A DNA stretch of 64,000 bases from Saprospiraceae bacterium. Lineage in GTDB: Bacteria > Bacteroidota > Bacteroidia > Chitinophagales > Saprospiraceae. The stretch is taken from contig JAWKLJ010000001.1 in assembly GCA_041392805.1 (NCBI GenBank), positions 5,392,501 through 5,456,500 on the forward strand, in the 5' to 3' direction. Position numbers and translations under genes: made by a program. Shown in pieces: positions 44,637 to 53,378 of this stretch (position 1 is the stretch's first letter; every line of letters begins with the position of its first letter). The notes beneath the pieces are model-generated. The model made no database searches. It had not been told where the DNA came from and saw only the letters and a list, made by a program, of their open reading frames with translations.

Positions 44637-45620
44637 TTAATACCGATGACTGGAATTAACTTTCTCCTTGGCATCAACACGAATCATTTTTTTCTTGACC
44701 TGGTCATGATTGAAATAATAAGTTAGTCCCAGAAGTTGATCATTATGATCCATGTGAAGCCTAACTTCAAACACCTCAAAATTAGTAGCTCGTAGTTTAA
44801 GGTTTAATCCTTTGTCATGCACGATATGAAAAGAAAAGTAGGAAATACGTCCATTGCGCGTGCTGGATTTAATTTTTTTATAAGAAAGACCGCCATAAGC
44901 AACCACCGACTGGAAGAATTTATCTTTAGCCAGTTTATCAAAGGTATTATGAAGTACCAGGACAACTTCCCTTTGGACAACATCCTCCTTCTCCGTGTTG
45001 ACAGTCATGTCAGTTATAAGTTCCAGTCTCTTTTCTTTCATGGAAGGAAGGGATAAAAGAGGCGGTAAAGTGTCAATCCCAATAGTTGAAATTAAGGTTG
45101 TTTGAGAATCTAAATTGAAATTTTCTACTAATTTATCGTTAGTTTTGGTAACCGAATGGATAGCTGAGGTTATTTCCCCCTTCTTATTCAAGGGTATCAA
45201 GGGGCGTGTGGAAGCAGCATGTTGTGCCTTGTTCTCTTCTGGCTGTACCGGAAAGTGCGTTGTTACCAAAAGGGGGACATTGGTTTTGTTCTGGATGTGG
45301 TTTGAGACTTGATCCGTTGAAGACTCATCTCCGGTTTTGCTTATTTCGGTTATTTCAACAATCGAATTAGGTGCCTGGGGAGACTTATCTAACCAAATGA
45401 TAGCAGCAACAGACAGGCCGCTCAAGGTGACAATAAGCAAGCTATTTAGGTTGATCGACTTTAAAAGCATTTGCTTGATCGTCGTCAAGGTGCTCGTTTC
45501 GGGGGGCGGAGCTTGAATGGTCGCCTGCAACTTTTGACTGACCTCCTCAAAAGAAACCTTAGGCGCCTCCGTTCTGGCTGCTTCAAATAGCGATGATATG
45601 ATCATTTCTTCCTTTTTCAT
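44637..45620 (-). CDS. Transmembrane anti-sigma factor-like protein
   Basis: 327 residues: a cytoplasmic N-terminal part of about 55 residues (would bind sigma), one membrane span (about 59-77), a linker of about 140 residues rich in Thr/Ser/Lys, and a C-terminal periplasmic domain (about 221-327) homologous to the secreted protein encoded next. The N-terminus starts MKKEEMIISSLFEAARTEAP. No zinc anti-sigma motif (HxxxCxxC) is present. Its start overlaps the end of the ECF sigma gene as ATGA, which together with the topology gives the functional call. Confidence 0.75.
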   Translation of the reverse strand: MKKEEMIISSLFEAARTEAPKVSFEEVSQKLQATIQAPPPETSTLTTIKQMLLKSINLNSLLIVTLSGLSVAAIIWLDKSPQAPNSIVEITEISKTGDESSTDQVSNHIQNKTNVPLLVTTHFPVQPEENKAQHAASTRPLIPLNKKGEITSAIHSVTKTNDKLVENFNLDSQTTLISTIGIDTLPPLLSLPSMKEKRLELITDMTVNTEKEDVVQREVVLVLHNTFDKLAKDKFFQSVVAYGGLSYKKIKSSTRNGRISYFSFHIVHDKGLNLKLRATNFEVFEVRLHMDHNDQLLGLTYYFNHDQVKKKMIRVDAKEKVNSSHRY

Positions 45621-46138
45621 ATGGTACCGCCTGGTTTATAGGAAAGCTCCTTTTTTACAATACTGGCCAATGCTTTTCTGCCCCTGACGAGCCGCTGTTT
45701 GACGGCAGACTCACTACTGTCTTGGATCTCCATTATTTCTTTGATACTAAAACCGGTAATCTCAAAAAGAATAAGCGCTTCTCGCTGCTCTTCGGGTAAC
45801 AAGGCCAATGCTTTGTGTAAAAGAGCAACATCAAATTTTTTAGTCATAACATCCTCCGGATCAGCATAATTGAGGAGTATCGATTCATCTGCTGCTGGAC
45901 TGGCTTTCTTTTTCCGTTTGTTATTGGCCAAAATCCTAAGACTAATGCCAATCAAAAAACTAAGAAAAGCGCCTTCTTTTTGGAGGTCATCTATCTTTTG
46001 ATAAGCAATCAGTAAAGTTTCATTCATCAAATCCTCAAAAGGCATATCCCCACAAGCACGAGCTCGACAAAAGCGCTCAAACCGATCGTGGACGGTTTGA
46101 TACAGTTGAAGAAAATGATCTTGTTTGCTTTTACTCAT
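45617..46138 (-). CDS. ECF-type RNA polymerase sigma factor
   Basis: 173 residues. Region 2 is seen in 'FEDLMNETLLIAYQKIDDLQ' and 'AFLSFLIGISLRILANN', region 4 in 'LALLPEEQREALILFEITGF' followed by 'SIKEIMEIQDSSESAVKQRL', a good helix-turn-helix. Its promoter (46163-46190) carries the same GTCACTT-N14-ACACTAT pattern as the S41 gene upstream, which suggests that this sigma factor reads both. It is followed in overlap by the anti-sigma gene. Confidence 0.9.
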   Translation of the reverse strand: MSKSKQDHFLQLYQTVHDRFERFCRARACGDMPFEDLMNETLLIAYQKIDDLQKEGAFLSFLIGISLRILANNKRKKKASPAADESILLNYADPEDVMTKKFDVALLHKALALLPEEQREALILFEITGFSIKEIMEIQDSSESAVKQRLVRGRKALASIVKKELSYKPGGTI

Positions 46139-46162
46139 GCTTTTTAAATGGTGCTTATTCCT

Positions 46163-46190
46163 ATAGTGTCAGCACTTTTGGAAAAGTGAC
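46163..46190 (-). promoter_or_regulatory. Putative ECF promoter of the sigma operon
   Basis: Minus strand GTCACTT (46184-46190), 14-bp spacer, ACACTAT (46163-46169), ending 25 bp before the sigma ATG. The spacer begins TT-CC-AAAAGTG so that CACTTTT-CC-AAAAGTG forms a 7-bp inverted repeat. The same elements at identical spacing precede the S41 gene. Confidence 0.6.
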
Positions 46191-46202
46191 ACGTCTGCCC
46201 GA

Positions 46203-47612
46203 TTAATGAATAGTTTTCAGCACATATTCCTGCAATGGATCAATGCCATTGATTATATCCGTGATGCGCATGTTTAGATTGACATCGGGAAGAACCCCCG
46301 TCTTTTCTACCCCTGTTGATGACTGAAGTAGGTACTGCAAAGTAGGCAGGGTAACTTGTATCTTTGTATTAGGACAGCTCAAATGCTTATTTGGACCGCC
46401 TGCCAGGGTAAATGCATTCCCGCCTGTTTCTTCTCCCATCAAAATACCCCTTTGTTGTTTTTTTAAAACATTAGCAACAATAGCTGAGCAAGAAAAGCTG
46501 CCACCGTCAATGAACGTAAACACCTGCCCTTTGAAATGGTGCTTCAAGGGACGGAAACGCCCCATTGTTGGTCCATTCACTGTTTTGTTTCTACTTGAAG
46601 GACTTTGGATATTACTTTGGTTCACCTTCGAATAGCCCTCAACCATTTGAAAGGGTTCGGTCATCAAGTGTTTTAATAAAAATTTGCCATTTGTTAATTC
46701 CCCGCCCTGGTTCCCTCTCAAGTCGACGATCAGATTGGAAATGCCTTTTTCTTGAATCGTCCTGAAATATTGTTTGATGGTCGGTACAAACGCTTGTTGG
46801 TATTCTTTTTTTAATAGCGCCCGATCAAACGATTTAATCCTGAGGGTTGCCACATTTGATGACGAATCTATATGTAGTTGCAATCCTTGATCTCTTCCTC
46901 CAAGCTGATCAGCATAGCTCGGGTATTTGCGTTTTCGATTAATGCTGATGCGCGAATTCGGCAAACCGGCTATTTGCACTAGCTGTATATTCCCCCTATC
47001 ATCTTCAAAAGCAATTTCAAATACCTCCGGAAAGCCATATAAAAAGCCATAATAAGCAGGGAAAAAACTGTTAAATACCCACTTGGGATAGTTGGTGTTA
47101 TTTCCATCCCTCGACAAGCTGTTTTGGATCAAACTGATAAGGTCAGCAGCCGTTTCACCATTAATGCTTTTGACCTTTACGCCATCTGGAACCCCATCGT
47201 TGTCCGAAAAATTTCTTGCTAAATAGAGGGCTTTTTCCTGCTGAAAAACTTGAAACGGAAAAACACTTTGACTGGAATAGAATTGTTCCATGTGCTTTTG
47301 GCTGGCCAGAATATAAGTATGCCCATCTTTTACAATCAACGAAATAGCAGAAATTAAACGGTATGCCATATTAGCGGATACTGTGTCGGGAATCGATGCA
47401 GTTAAATCAGCAAAAAAAGCAGCAACGGCTGTCGGATCAGCATACGTATACAAATTGGGGTGGTATTTTACCAACTTGTTTTGGATATAGGCAATGTCTT
47501 CCACTATTTCTTTTCTGGTGTAGGTAGTCGCTTGGCCATAAAGACCGGTAAGGCCAGCAAGGAGAAAGAGCGAGAGCAATAAATGTTTAAGCGTTGGTTG
47601 TTTTATTAGCAT
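46203..47612 (-). CDS. S41 family peptidase, secreted
   Basis: 469 residues with signal peptide (ending TGLYGQ). It has an N-terminal helical region ('IVEDIAYIQNKLVKYHPNLY'), a PDZ-like part and the C-terminal processing-peptidase core 'NLIVDLRGNQGGE', then 'FTFIDGGSFSCSAIVANVLK' with the probable nucleophile Ser and 'GILMGEETGGNAFTLAGG'. It belongs to the tail-specific protease superfamily. The promoter motif shared with the ECF sigma gene just downstream links it to that regulon. Confidence 0.9.
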   Translation of the reverse strand: MLIKQPTLKHLLLSLFLLAGLTGLYGQATTYTRKEIVEDIAYIQNKLVKYHPNLYTYADPTAVAAFFADLTASIPDTVSANMAYRLISAISLIVKDGHTYILASQKHMEQFYSSQSVFPFQVFQQEKALYLARNFSDNDGVPDGVKVKSINGETAADLISLIQNSLSRDGNNTNYPKWVFNSFFPAYYGFLYGFPEVFEIAFEDDRGNIQLVQIAGLPNSRISINRKRKYPSYADQLGGRDQGLQLHIDSSSNVATLRIKSFDRALLKKEYQQAFVPTIKQYFRTIQEKGISNLIVDLRGNQGGELTNGKFLLKHLMTEPFQMVEGYSKVNQSNIQSPSSRNKTVNGPTMGRFRPLKHHFKGQVFTFIDGGSFSCSAIVANVLKKQQRGILMGEETGGNAFTLAGGPNKHLSCPNTKIQVTLPTLQYLLQSSTGVEKTGVLPDVNLNMRITDIINGIDPLQEYVLKTIH

Positions 47613-47645
47613 AAAGGCACCGGTGTTTTATAGCGGGTCAACTTC

Positions 47646-47673
47646 ATAGTGTTAACACTTTGAAAAAAGTGAC
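47646..47673 (-). promoter_or_regulatory. Putative ECF promoter of the S41 peptidase gene
   Basis: Minus strand GTCACTT (47667-47673), 14-bp spacer, ACACTAT (47646-47652), 34 bp before the ATG at 47612. The spacer also contains AAAGTG-TTA, like the sigma-gene promoter. Confidence 0.6.
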
Positions 47674-47717
47674 CGAAGATTAATTATTTTTTTCTTTCTT
47701 TGAATTAGGAACCAAGG

Positions 47718-47743
47718 TGGATGTCGGTGTTTTTCACCGACAT
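47718..47743. repeat. Dispersed hairpin repeat, copy A
   Basis: GG-ATGTCGGTG-TTTTT-CACCGACAT (arms 47721-47729 and 47735-47743) inside a roughly 38-bp sequence that recurs at 50531-50564. It lies between the S41 gene and the S10 gene. Confidence 0.65.
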
Positions 47744-47771
47744 TTCTCTGCCCCGTAAAACTTACAATCAT

Positions 47772-49406
47772 ATGATTCCCAACAACCTGTATTTTTCCAT
47801 TGCTGATGTTTATCCAATGCAGTTGTCCTCCCCATCGGAGATATTTTCAGCAAAAGTCATCGCTAGCAAAAAACAGGCGCATCGACCATTGCCATCCATA
47901 CCGGCTTTGTTGGTGTTATGCCTAGCTTGCTTCCCGCTTTTCCTCGCTGGCCAATCCGACAGCAAAGATAAAGCCAAGCCCAAGCCTATTCCGCCACTTA
48001 AAGCCTTTGTCACCCAGCACCAGGGGACCTTCGGCGGCCAGGTCGTCAAATATACAGCAACGGCGGAAGAAATTCACCTGACGGATAAGGAAGGAGAGAT
48101 CAATGCCGCGCTTTGGTCGGTGGCCTATACCCAGGATGGTGTAACAGACTATTCGAAACGCCCAGTAACCTTCGTTTTTAATGGCGGGCCGGGCTCGGCC
48201 TCCGTCTGGCTGCACATGGGCTTGTTTGGCCCCAAGCTCGTACAGGTGGATAGTGACGCGAAAACAGATGACGGCGCGGCACCTTACCCCCTGATCGACA
48301 ACCCTTATGGTTTATTGGATTTGACAGATATCGTATTCATCGATCCGGTGGGAACGGGCTTTAGTCAAGTCGTAGGAGAGGGCAAGACCGAAGATTTTTG
48401 GGGACTAAACGAAGATGCTAGTTCGATCGCTCAATTTATTCGACTATGGGTAGGAAAGCATAAACGATGGAATGCGCCCAAATACATCGCCGGTGAAAGC
48501 TTCGGCACCACCCGCGCCGCCGGTGTCGCCTACGAATTGACCCAAGGCGGCCAAAACATGGCCCTCAACGGCCTCATCATGATCTCTCAGGCCTTGGACT
48601 ATACGGGGTCTACTCCGGTCCACGATAACCTGATCGCCTTTGTAACCTATCTGCCCACAATGGCCGCCACTGCCTGGTACCACAAGAAAGCAGGAGAGGG
48701 GATGGCCTTGGAAGCATTTGTCCAACAAGCCCGTGATTTTGCCTTGGATGAATATGCACCCGCCCTTTTTCGGGGAAGCAAATTGACCCCAGAAAAAAAA
48801 CAATACATCGCCCAACGCTTATCCTCTTTTATCGGCCTGGACCAAAGCTATATCCTGCAATCCGATTTGCGGGTTTTAGTACCGCGATTCCTAAAAGAAT
48901 TATTGAGGGACAAAGGCCGCGTTCTAGGTAACCTCGATAGCCGATACCTGGGCGATGAGGCAGATGTGATGGCCGAAAGACCTACGCTCGGCGATGCAGC
49001 CAGCTACGCCATCTCCAGCGCCTACACCGCCGCCCTCAACCATTATTTCGCCACGGACCTCAAGGTTGAAATGGACCGCCCTTACCTCACCTCCAATGGC
49101 AGCCTTTACCCTAAATGGAATTGGCGCCCTGTGCCAAAAGAGGCGGGCTGGGAGCCCTCCTATGTCAATGTTTCGAGAAAACTAAGCGATGTCCTCCGGC
49201 AAAATAAAGACCTTAAGGTGATGGTCGCCAATGGCTATTACGACCTGGTCACACCCTTTTTTGATGCAGAATACACCTTCGCACGTCACGGCATTTTACA
49301 GGATAGAATAGCGATGAAGTACTATGAAGCAGGCCATATGATGTATACCCATCAACCCGATTTGATGCAACTGGCGGCAGATATCCGGGCCTTTTTGAAG
49401 CCTTAG
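47772..49406 (+). CDS. Serine carboxypeptidase (S10 family), exported
   Basis: Serine carboxypeptidase of family S10 with catalytic Ser in 'YIAGESFGTTRAAGVAYEL', Asp in 'VMVANGYYDLVTPFF' and His in 'YEAGHMMYTHQPDL'; the family's oxyanion signature 'VFNGGPGSASVWLHMG' is also present. A hydrophobic signal follows a long N-terminal stretch (ALLVLCLACFPLFLAGQ). The open frame reaches to 47721, but those first codons lie inside a hairpin repeat, so the ATG at 47772 or 47817 is more likely. Family members release C-terminal residues from peptides, here outside the cytoplasm. Confidence 0.9.
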   Translation: MIPNNLYFSIADVYPMQLSSPSEIFSAKVIASKKQAHRPLPSIPALLVLCLACFPLFLAGQSDSKDKAKPKPIPPLKAFVTQHQGTFGGQVVKYTATAEEIHLTDKEGEINAALWSVAYTQDGVTDYSKRPVTFVFNGGPGSASVWLHMGLFGPKLVQVDSDAKTDDGAAPYPLIDNPYGLLDLTDIVFIDPVGTGFSQVVGEGKTEDFWGLNEDASSIAQFIRLWVGKHKRWNAPKYIAGESFGTTRAAGVAYELTQGGQNMALNGLIMISQALDYTGSTPVHDNLIAFVTYLPTMAATAWYHKKAGEGMALEAFVQQARDFALDEYAPALFRGSKLTPEKKQYIAQRLSSFIGLDQSYILQSDLRVLVPRFLKELLRDKGRVLGNLDSRYLGDEADVMAERPTLGDAASYAISSAYTAALNHYFATDLKVEMDRPYLTSNGSLYPKWNWRPVPKEAGWEPSYVNVSRKLSDVLRQNKDLKVMVANGYYDLVTPFFDAEYTFARHGILQDRIAMKYYEAGHMMYTHQPDLMQLAADIRAFLKP

Positions 49407-49590
49407 GGGCGCTTGTGTTTGTGTTGAAAAGCCTGAAATAAAGGCAAGTATGGCTTATCTTTATATTGGCGGTCATTTTGAGGGAAATAAAGAGAACAAA
49501 TGGCAAAAGAAGTTAAAAAGGCGCATTAAAAATTAGAGGAACTAAAAAATTGGTATATTGGTAAAGTAAACCAAGAAAAAGAATCAGCCA

Positions 49591-49908
49591 ATGGAAGTAT
49601 TAGAAACTACAAAAATACCAGCATTAGTTAAGAATGAGGTAAAAAGCCTTGATGCTGGAGCTGAAGTTATTTTATTTGGATCAAGAGCACGGGGGGATTG
49701 GAGAAAAGATTCGGATTGGGATTTTTTAATTTTATTGGACGGAGAAATTTCAGAACCCCTGAAACGAGATATAAGAGATAGATTATATGAAGTTGAACTT
49801 GAAACGGAAGAAGTAATAAGTACCATAATTGAAAACAAAAAAGATTGGTTAAGATATGAAATAACGCCGCTCTATAAAAACATCGAAAAAGAAGGGAAAG
49901 AAGTATGA
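49591..49908 (+). CDS. MNT-type nucleotidyltransferase (MntA-like antitoxin)
   Basis: 105-residue minimal nucleotidyltransferase. The active-site motif 'VILFGSRARGDWRKDSDWDF' has the GSxARG and SDxD pattern required for metal binding. In MNT/HEPN modules this enzyme inactivates the HEPN toxin by AMP transfer. Here its stop overlaps the ATG of the next gene (ATGA), which is the remnant of that toxin. Confidence 0.88.
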   Translation: MEVLETTKIPALVKNEVKSLDAGAEVILFGSRARGDWRKDSDWDFLILLDGEISEPLKRDIRDRLYEVELETEEVISTIIENKKDWLRYEITPLYKNIEKEGKEV

Positions 49909-49995
49909 GTTATAGCAAGGAAGATCTGATAAAGTATAGAACCCTTAATAGATGAAACCAAGGGATTTATAAAGACCATAAGGAGCTTGATATAG
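49905..49995 (+). pseudogene. HEPN toxin (HepT-like) remnant with internal deletion
   Basis: Reads MSYSKEDLIKY, the typical start of a HEPN toxin, then jumps frame and continues 'IEPLIDETKGFIKTIRSLI' followed by TAG, the typical end. About 100 residues, including the RxxxxH RNase motif, are missing. The gene is therefore dead while its antitoxin partner remains intact. The junction is near 49935-49945. Confidence 0.75.
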
Positions 49996-50184
49996 AAAGG
50001 AGCGATCGCTAACAAAGCGGAGCGCGTGCGGCAAGAAGCAATCGCTTTATAATAATGTTGAAAAGTAATAACAAAACCTTACATGAATTATTCTTTAAGC
50101 TCTAAGACTGTATACTACCAATAGTTTCCTACTTCAGTGTGCATAATCGGCAACGATGTTGTGTAGTATCCAGCTCGAAGTGTA

Positions 50185-50520
50185 GTGTTAAACGGCGAGC
50201 TGGAGCTCGTAGCTGAGGATTGTATAGGAGCTAGCGCTCGTAACAAGCAGGCGCGGAAATGGCAGCGGGGTGTGTGCTGCGGCCACTTCCTAGCTCGCTA
50301 CAAGCTGTGCTTGTACGCGGGCTTTGGTTGCGAGCTCCAGCTCGCAGTGTGTTAAACGGCGAGCTGGAGCTCGCAGCTGAGGATTGTATACGAGCAGGAG
50401 CTCGTAACGGGCGTGCGGGGGAATGGCGGCGGGGTGTGTGCTGCGGCCAGCTCGCTACAAGCTATGCTTATACGCGGGCTTTGCGGGTGTTAAACGGCAA
50501 GCAAATCCGCCACACCCCCT
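50185..50520. repeat. GC-rich degenerate tandem repeat
   Basis: The unit starting GTTAAACGGC occurs at 50187, 50351 and, shortened, 50489 (steps of 164 and 138 bp). Each full unit contains GCGAGCTGGAGCTCG palindromes and GGGGTGTGTGCTGCGGCCA. Composition is far richer in G and C than the flanks. A 129-codon frame crosses it but shows repeat-derived sequence only and is not called a gene. Confidence 0.65.
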
Positions 50521-50530
50521 CAGAAACCAG

Positions 50531-50564
50531 GTGGATGTCGGTGTTTTTCACCGACATCTCTCTC
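50531..50564. repeat. Dispersed hairpin repeat, copy B, possible terminator
   Basis: GATGTCGGTG-TTTTT-CACCGACATC (50534-50558), the same element as at 47718-47743. It sits about 20 bp downstream of the stop of the minus-strand type IX secreted gene and may end its transcript. Confidence 0.65.
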
Positions 50565-50576
50565 AATGTATCCCTC

Positions 50577-53378
50577 TCACCCCTTCAAAACCACCAATTT
50601 ACCCTTCAGGATCGTTCCGTCTTTCAAAATGACCTGATAGGAGTATAGACCCTCAGGCAGTCCCTTTCGATTCAACTGAAAGGTTGTATTTTCATAGCTT
50701 TCTATTCGGATTAATCGGCCCGAAAGATCAAATAGGCGGAGTTGTACAGCTTGCGGCTTTGCTGCTGCTATACTGAAGATGGTAAAGTTTTCAAAGGGAT
50801 TGGGATAGACCTTTACTTGTGGACGTTGCTGCGCCAATTCATTTACGGCGGTTGGGTTTAAAGTAAATAGGGTACCCACCCGATGAGTCGTTTGATTGGT
50901 AAAAATCGGTTCATTGAAGTCGAAATAAATGGCAGCCGTGTTTTGGATCATTGTCCCTATTGCTAAGTCCGGCTGTTGTTTGATGGTAAAGCTGACAAAG
51001 CCTTGTGATGCCTCCAGGTTGCTGGTGCTGTCGGGCAGCAGGATGTTATCAAAGGTGAAAACAAGGCGATTGCTTTTGTCTATTGACCACGTATATGGAT
51101 GGCTACTAACACCAGGTCGAATGGTTTTTACATCTAACTCAGGAGGAAGCAAATCTTTGATCACTACTTTGTAAGCCACATCGGTCCCTGTATTCTGGAA
51201 GCGAATCATGTAGTTTATTTCCGTATGGGGGAGCACTATTTTGTCTTCCCCCCAACCTACGGGTGTACCCTGTTTGTCATTGGGGTCATAGGAGCCTATA
51301 TTCTCCATACAATGGACAGCTATGAACGGAGAGCCGTCATTAGTTGGCCATTCCATCAGCAGATTGAAAGTAGCGGAGGAACAACGCACGATGGTCACAT
51401 TGGGATAAGGCGTGTTAGGGCTTCCTTCCGGCTGTTGAGCTACCAGGGTATACTGACTGCCCATACCAACAATAGTATCAATGAGGTATTCTCCCTTTTT
51501 CAGTTGAAAGACCTTTTCATGTAAAATAATTTGATCTTCAATAACAATATAAGTGAGTGGGCTACTCATATCGCCGACCCCAATATTTTCAATTTTAAAG
51601 AACACGGTGTCTGATTCACAATAGCCGCTTACATCGACATGAGAGCCATCCCACTGGCTCCCCGGGACCAGGCAGAGGGAATCAGGAAAGGCATGGGCTT
51701 CGACACAGTGGACTTGGCCCAATTCGATAGACTCGTCGCAGGACAAAGTGGTATGCACTTGGAACTGGCCACATTCGCCGATAGGTATGTCACCGATGGT
51801 GAAGCGATAAACTTGATTGCCTAGTGGTGTAAAAGAAAAATCGGAAGAATCTACGATGATATACTCATCAAAGGTAAGGTCGATATAAATATTAGATCCC
51901 ACAGCCGTTCCGTTGTTGCAATACTGGACTCCGTAGGTGCTAGGGAAGCACCTACGAAGTCGGTCAGTGGCAATATTTACTTCAATTATCGGACAAAAAA
52001 CAAGGGGTTTTACCGGAAGGTCCAATCGTATGGTATCTGCTTGGCTATTAAAACTGACGGTAAAGGTATTTTGGCAAGCATCCGTCCAATAGGCGTTTAT
52101 CGGAATTACATTTATTTCATAATTGCCTATTGGTACGTTTATTTCATAAAGCCCATTTTGGTCAGTGTTATCATAAAAAGCACCATTTGCCCCCTCTGCT
52201 GTGATCAGCCAATTGAAAAGCCCTGCTTCGCCATTGTTGGGCAGGCAATCTTCATTCTCATCGTGGAATAGCTGGCCTTTAACGAAATTGGGATATATAT
52301 GGCCCGAAGCATCCGTTTTGACAATATACGCTTGGGTGCCCGTCCCTCCTGTCAGGATAAAACCGCCATCGGAAGTCCCATTTACACTGCCAAAATATTC
52401 ATTATTGGAAATTCCTCCAGTCGCCGTTCCATAATGCTTTTCCCACAATTTATTCCCCTCAGCATCCAGTTTAACCAGGAAAATATCAGATTGGGAAGTT
52501 TCGGTTTGCCATTTATAACCGGCTATGCCGTAGCTGCCATCAATGAGGCGAGTACCGCCATTGGACCCCTGGATATAGAACCCTTCAAATTTTTTAGAGG
52601 CCAATACATTACCCAGGGCATTCAACTTGATATAATATAAGTCTTGGTTATAACCATCTGCCAGGACCACCACCTCGCCATTGCCTTCAGGGATGATTTT
52701 CAGCGGGACGATGGTCGCATTGATATTAAAAGAATAATTTCCTAAGCTATTTCCCTGGGCATCTATTTTCGTAAGATCGGTTTGATTGTCAAGACTTGCC
52801 ATCAAAAAATCACCGGATGGAAGTTCCGCGATCTCCTTTTCATTTGAAAGCGGGCTAGGGTAATCTTTCTTCCATAAAATATTTCCTTGATTGTCAAGCT
52901 TTAAAATAAAGTTATAGAATCCACTATTCGCTTCCTTCCAATACCCTCCACTTACCCATAACTGCCCCTGTGAATCCTCGAATACTTTACTCACTCTTTC
53001 CTCATATCTAAAGTTAAATTCCTTTTGCCAATGAAGGTCGCCATTAGCATTTAACCTGACCAGGAAGATCGATTCAAGCGTGTCCATCAGCGTTCCCTCA
53101 TCGATGATGCCTACAATGGCTAAGTCGCCGTTTGCCAACAAGTCAATGGAATGGCCAATTCGCCCAGGAAGTGTTTTTTTCCATAATAATTGACCCGTTT
53201 CATCCAATTTGAAAGCCAAAGATTGCCCCGCTTCAGCTCCTGTTCCAAAAAAATGGCCATTGGCATCTTCAACTATATCTTCTGCCCCTCCTACATAAGG
53301 CGTTATTTCCCAGCCTTGGGTAAAGGCATAGTGTAATGGCAACATAAAAAGACTAAAAAAGCATATTAATCTGCTCAT
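50577..53378 (-). CDS. Type IX secreted multidomain protein with C-terminal sorting domain
   Basis: 933 residues: signal peptide (ending AFTQG), then a beta-propeller-like N-terminal half with recurring 'GxxLWxK' blades (to about 365), an SdrD-B-like domain (about 367-455, 'VKGQLFHDENEDCLPNNGEA'), a DUF11/DUF7619-like region ('GSYDPNDKQGTPVGWG', 'YMIRFQNTGTDVAYKVVIKD') and the Por secretion tail ('VKVYPNPFENFTIFSIAAAK' to 'LPEGLYSYQVILKDGTILKG'). It is exported through the outer membrane by the type IX system and likely cell-surface bound. Function unknown. Confidence 0.9.
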   Translation of the reverse strand: MSRLICFFSLFMLPLHYAFTQGWEITPYVGGAEDIVEDANGHFFGTGAEAGQSLAFKLDETGQLLWKKTLPGRIGHSIDLLANGDLAIVGIIDEGTLMDTLESIFLVRLNANGDLHWQKEFNFRYEERVSKVFEDSQGQLWVSGGYWKEANSGFYNFILKLDNQGNILWKKDYPSPLSNEKEIAELPSGDFLMASLDNQTDLTKIDAQGNSLGNYSFNINATIVPLKIIPEGNGEVVVLADGYNQDLYYIKLNALGNVLASKKFEGFYIQGSNGGTRLIDGSYGIAGYKWQTETSQSDIFLVKLDAEGNKLWEKHYGTATGGISNNEYFGSVNGTSDGGFILTGGTGTQAYIVKTDASGHIYPNFVKGQLFHDENEDCLPNNGEAGLFNWLITAEGANGAFYDNTDQNGLYEINVPIGNYEINVIPINAYWTDACQNTFTVSFNSQADTIRLDLPVKPLVFCPIIEVNIATDRLRRCFPSTYGVQYCNNGTAVGSNIYIDLTFDEYIIVDSSDFSFTPLGNQVYRFTIGDIPIGECGQFQVHTTLSCDESIELGQVHCVEAHAFPDSLCLVPGSQWDGSHVDVSGYCESDTVFFKIENIGVGDMSSPLTYIVIEDQIILHEKVFQLKKGEYLIDTIVGMGSQYTLVAQQPEGSPNTPYPNVTIVRCSSATFNLLMEWPTNDGSPFIAVHCMENIGSYDPNDKQGTPVGWGEDKIVLPHTEINYMIRFQNTGTDVAYKVVIKDLLPPELDVKTIRPGVSSHPYTWSIDKSNRLVFTFDNILLPDSTSNLEASQGFVSFTIKQQPDLAIGTMIQNTAAIYFDFNEPIFTNQTTHRVGTLFTLNPTAVNELAQQRPQVKVYPNPFENFTIFSIAAAKPQAVQLRLFDLSGRLIRIESYENTTFQLNRKGLPEGLYSYQVILKDGTILKGKLVVLKG

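Noticed and set aside
47721..47771. ATG at 47721 as start of the S10 carboxypeptidase
   Set aside because: It lies inside a hairpin repeat that also occurs at 50531-50564 without such a gene, so the shared first residues come from the repeat.
50185..50520. CRISPR array
   Set aside because: Units are 138-164 bp, similar over their whole length, with no short repeat-spacer alternation and no cas genes.
50259..50648. 129-codon plus-strand frame over the GC-rich repeats
   Set aside because: Sequence is derived from the tandem repeat and from a hairpin repeat; it also runs into the antisense of a well-supported type IX secreted gene.
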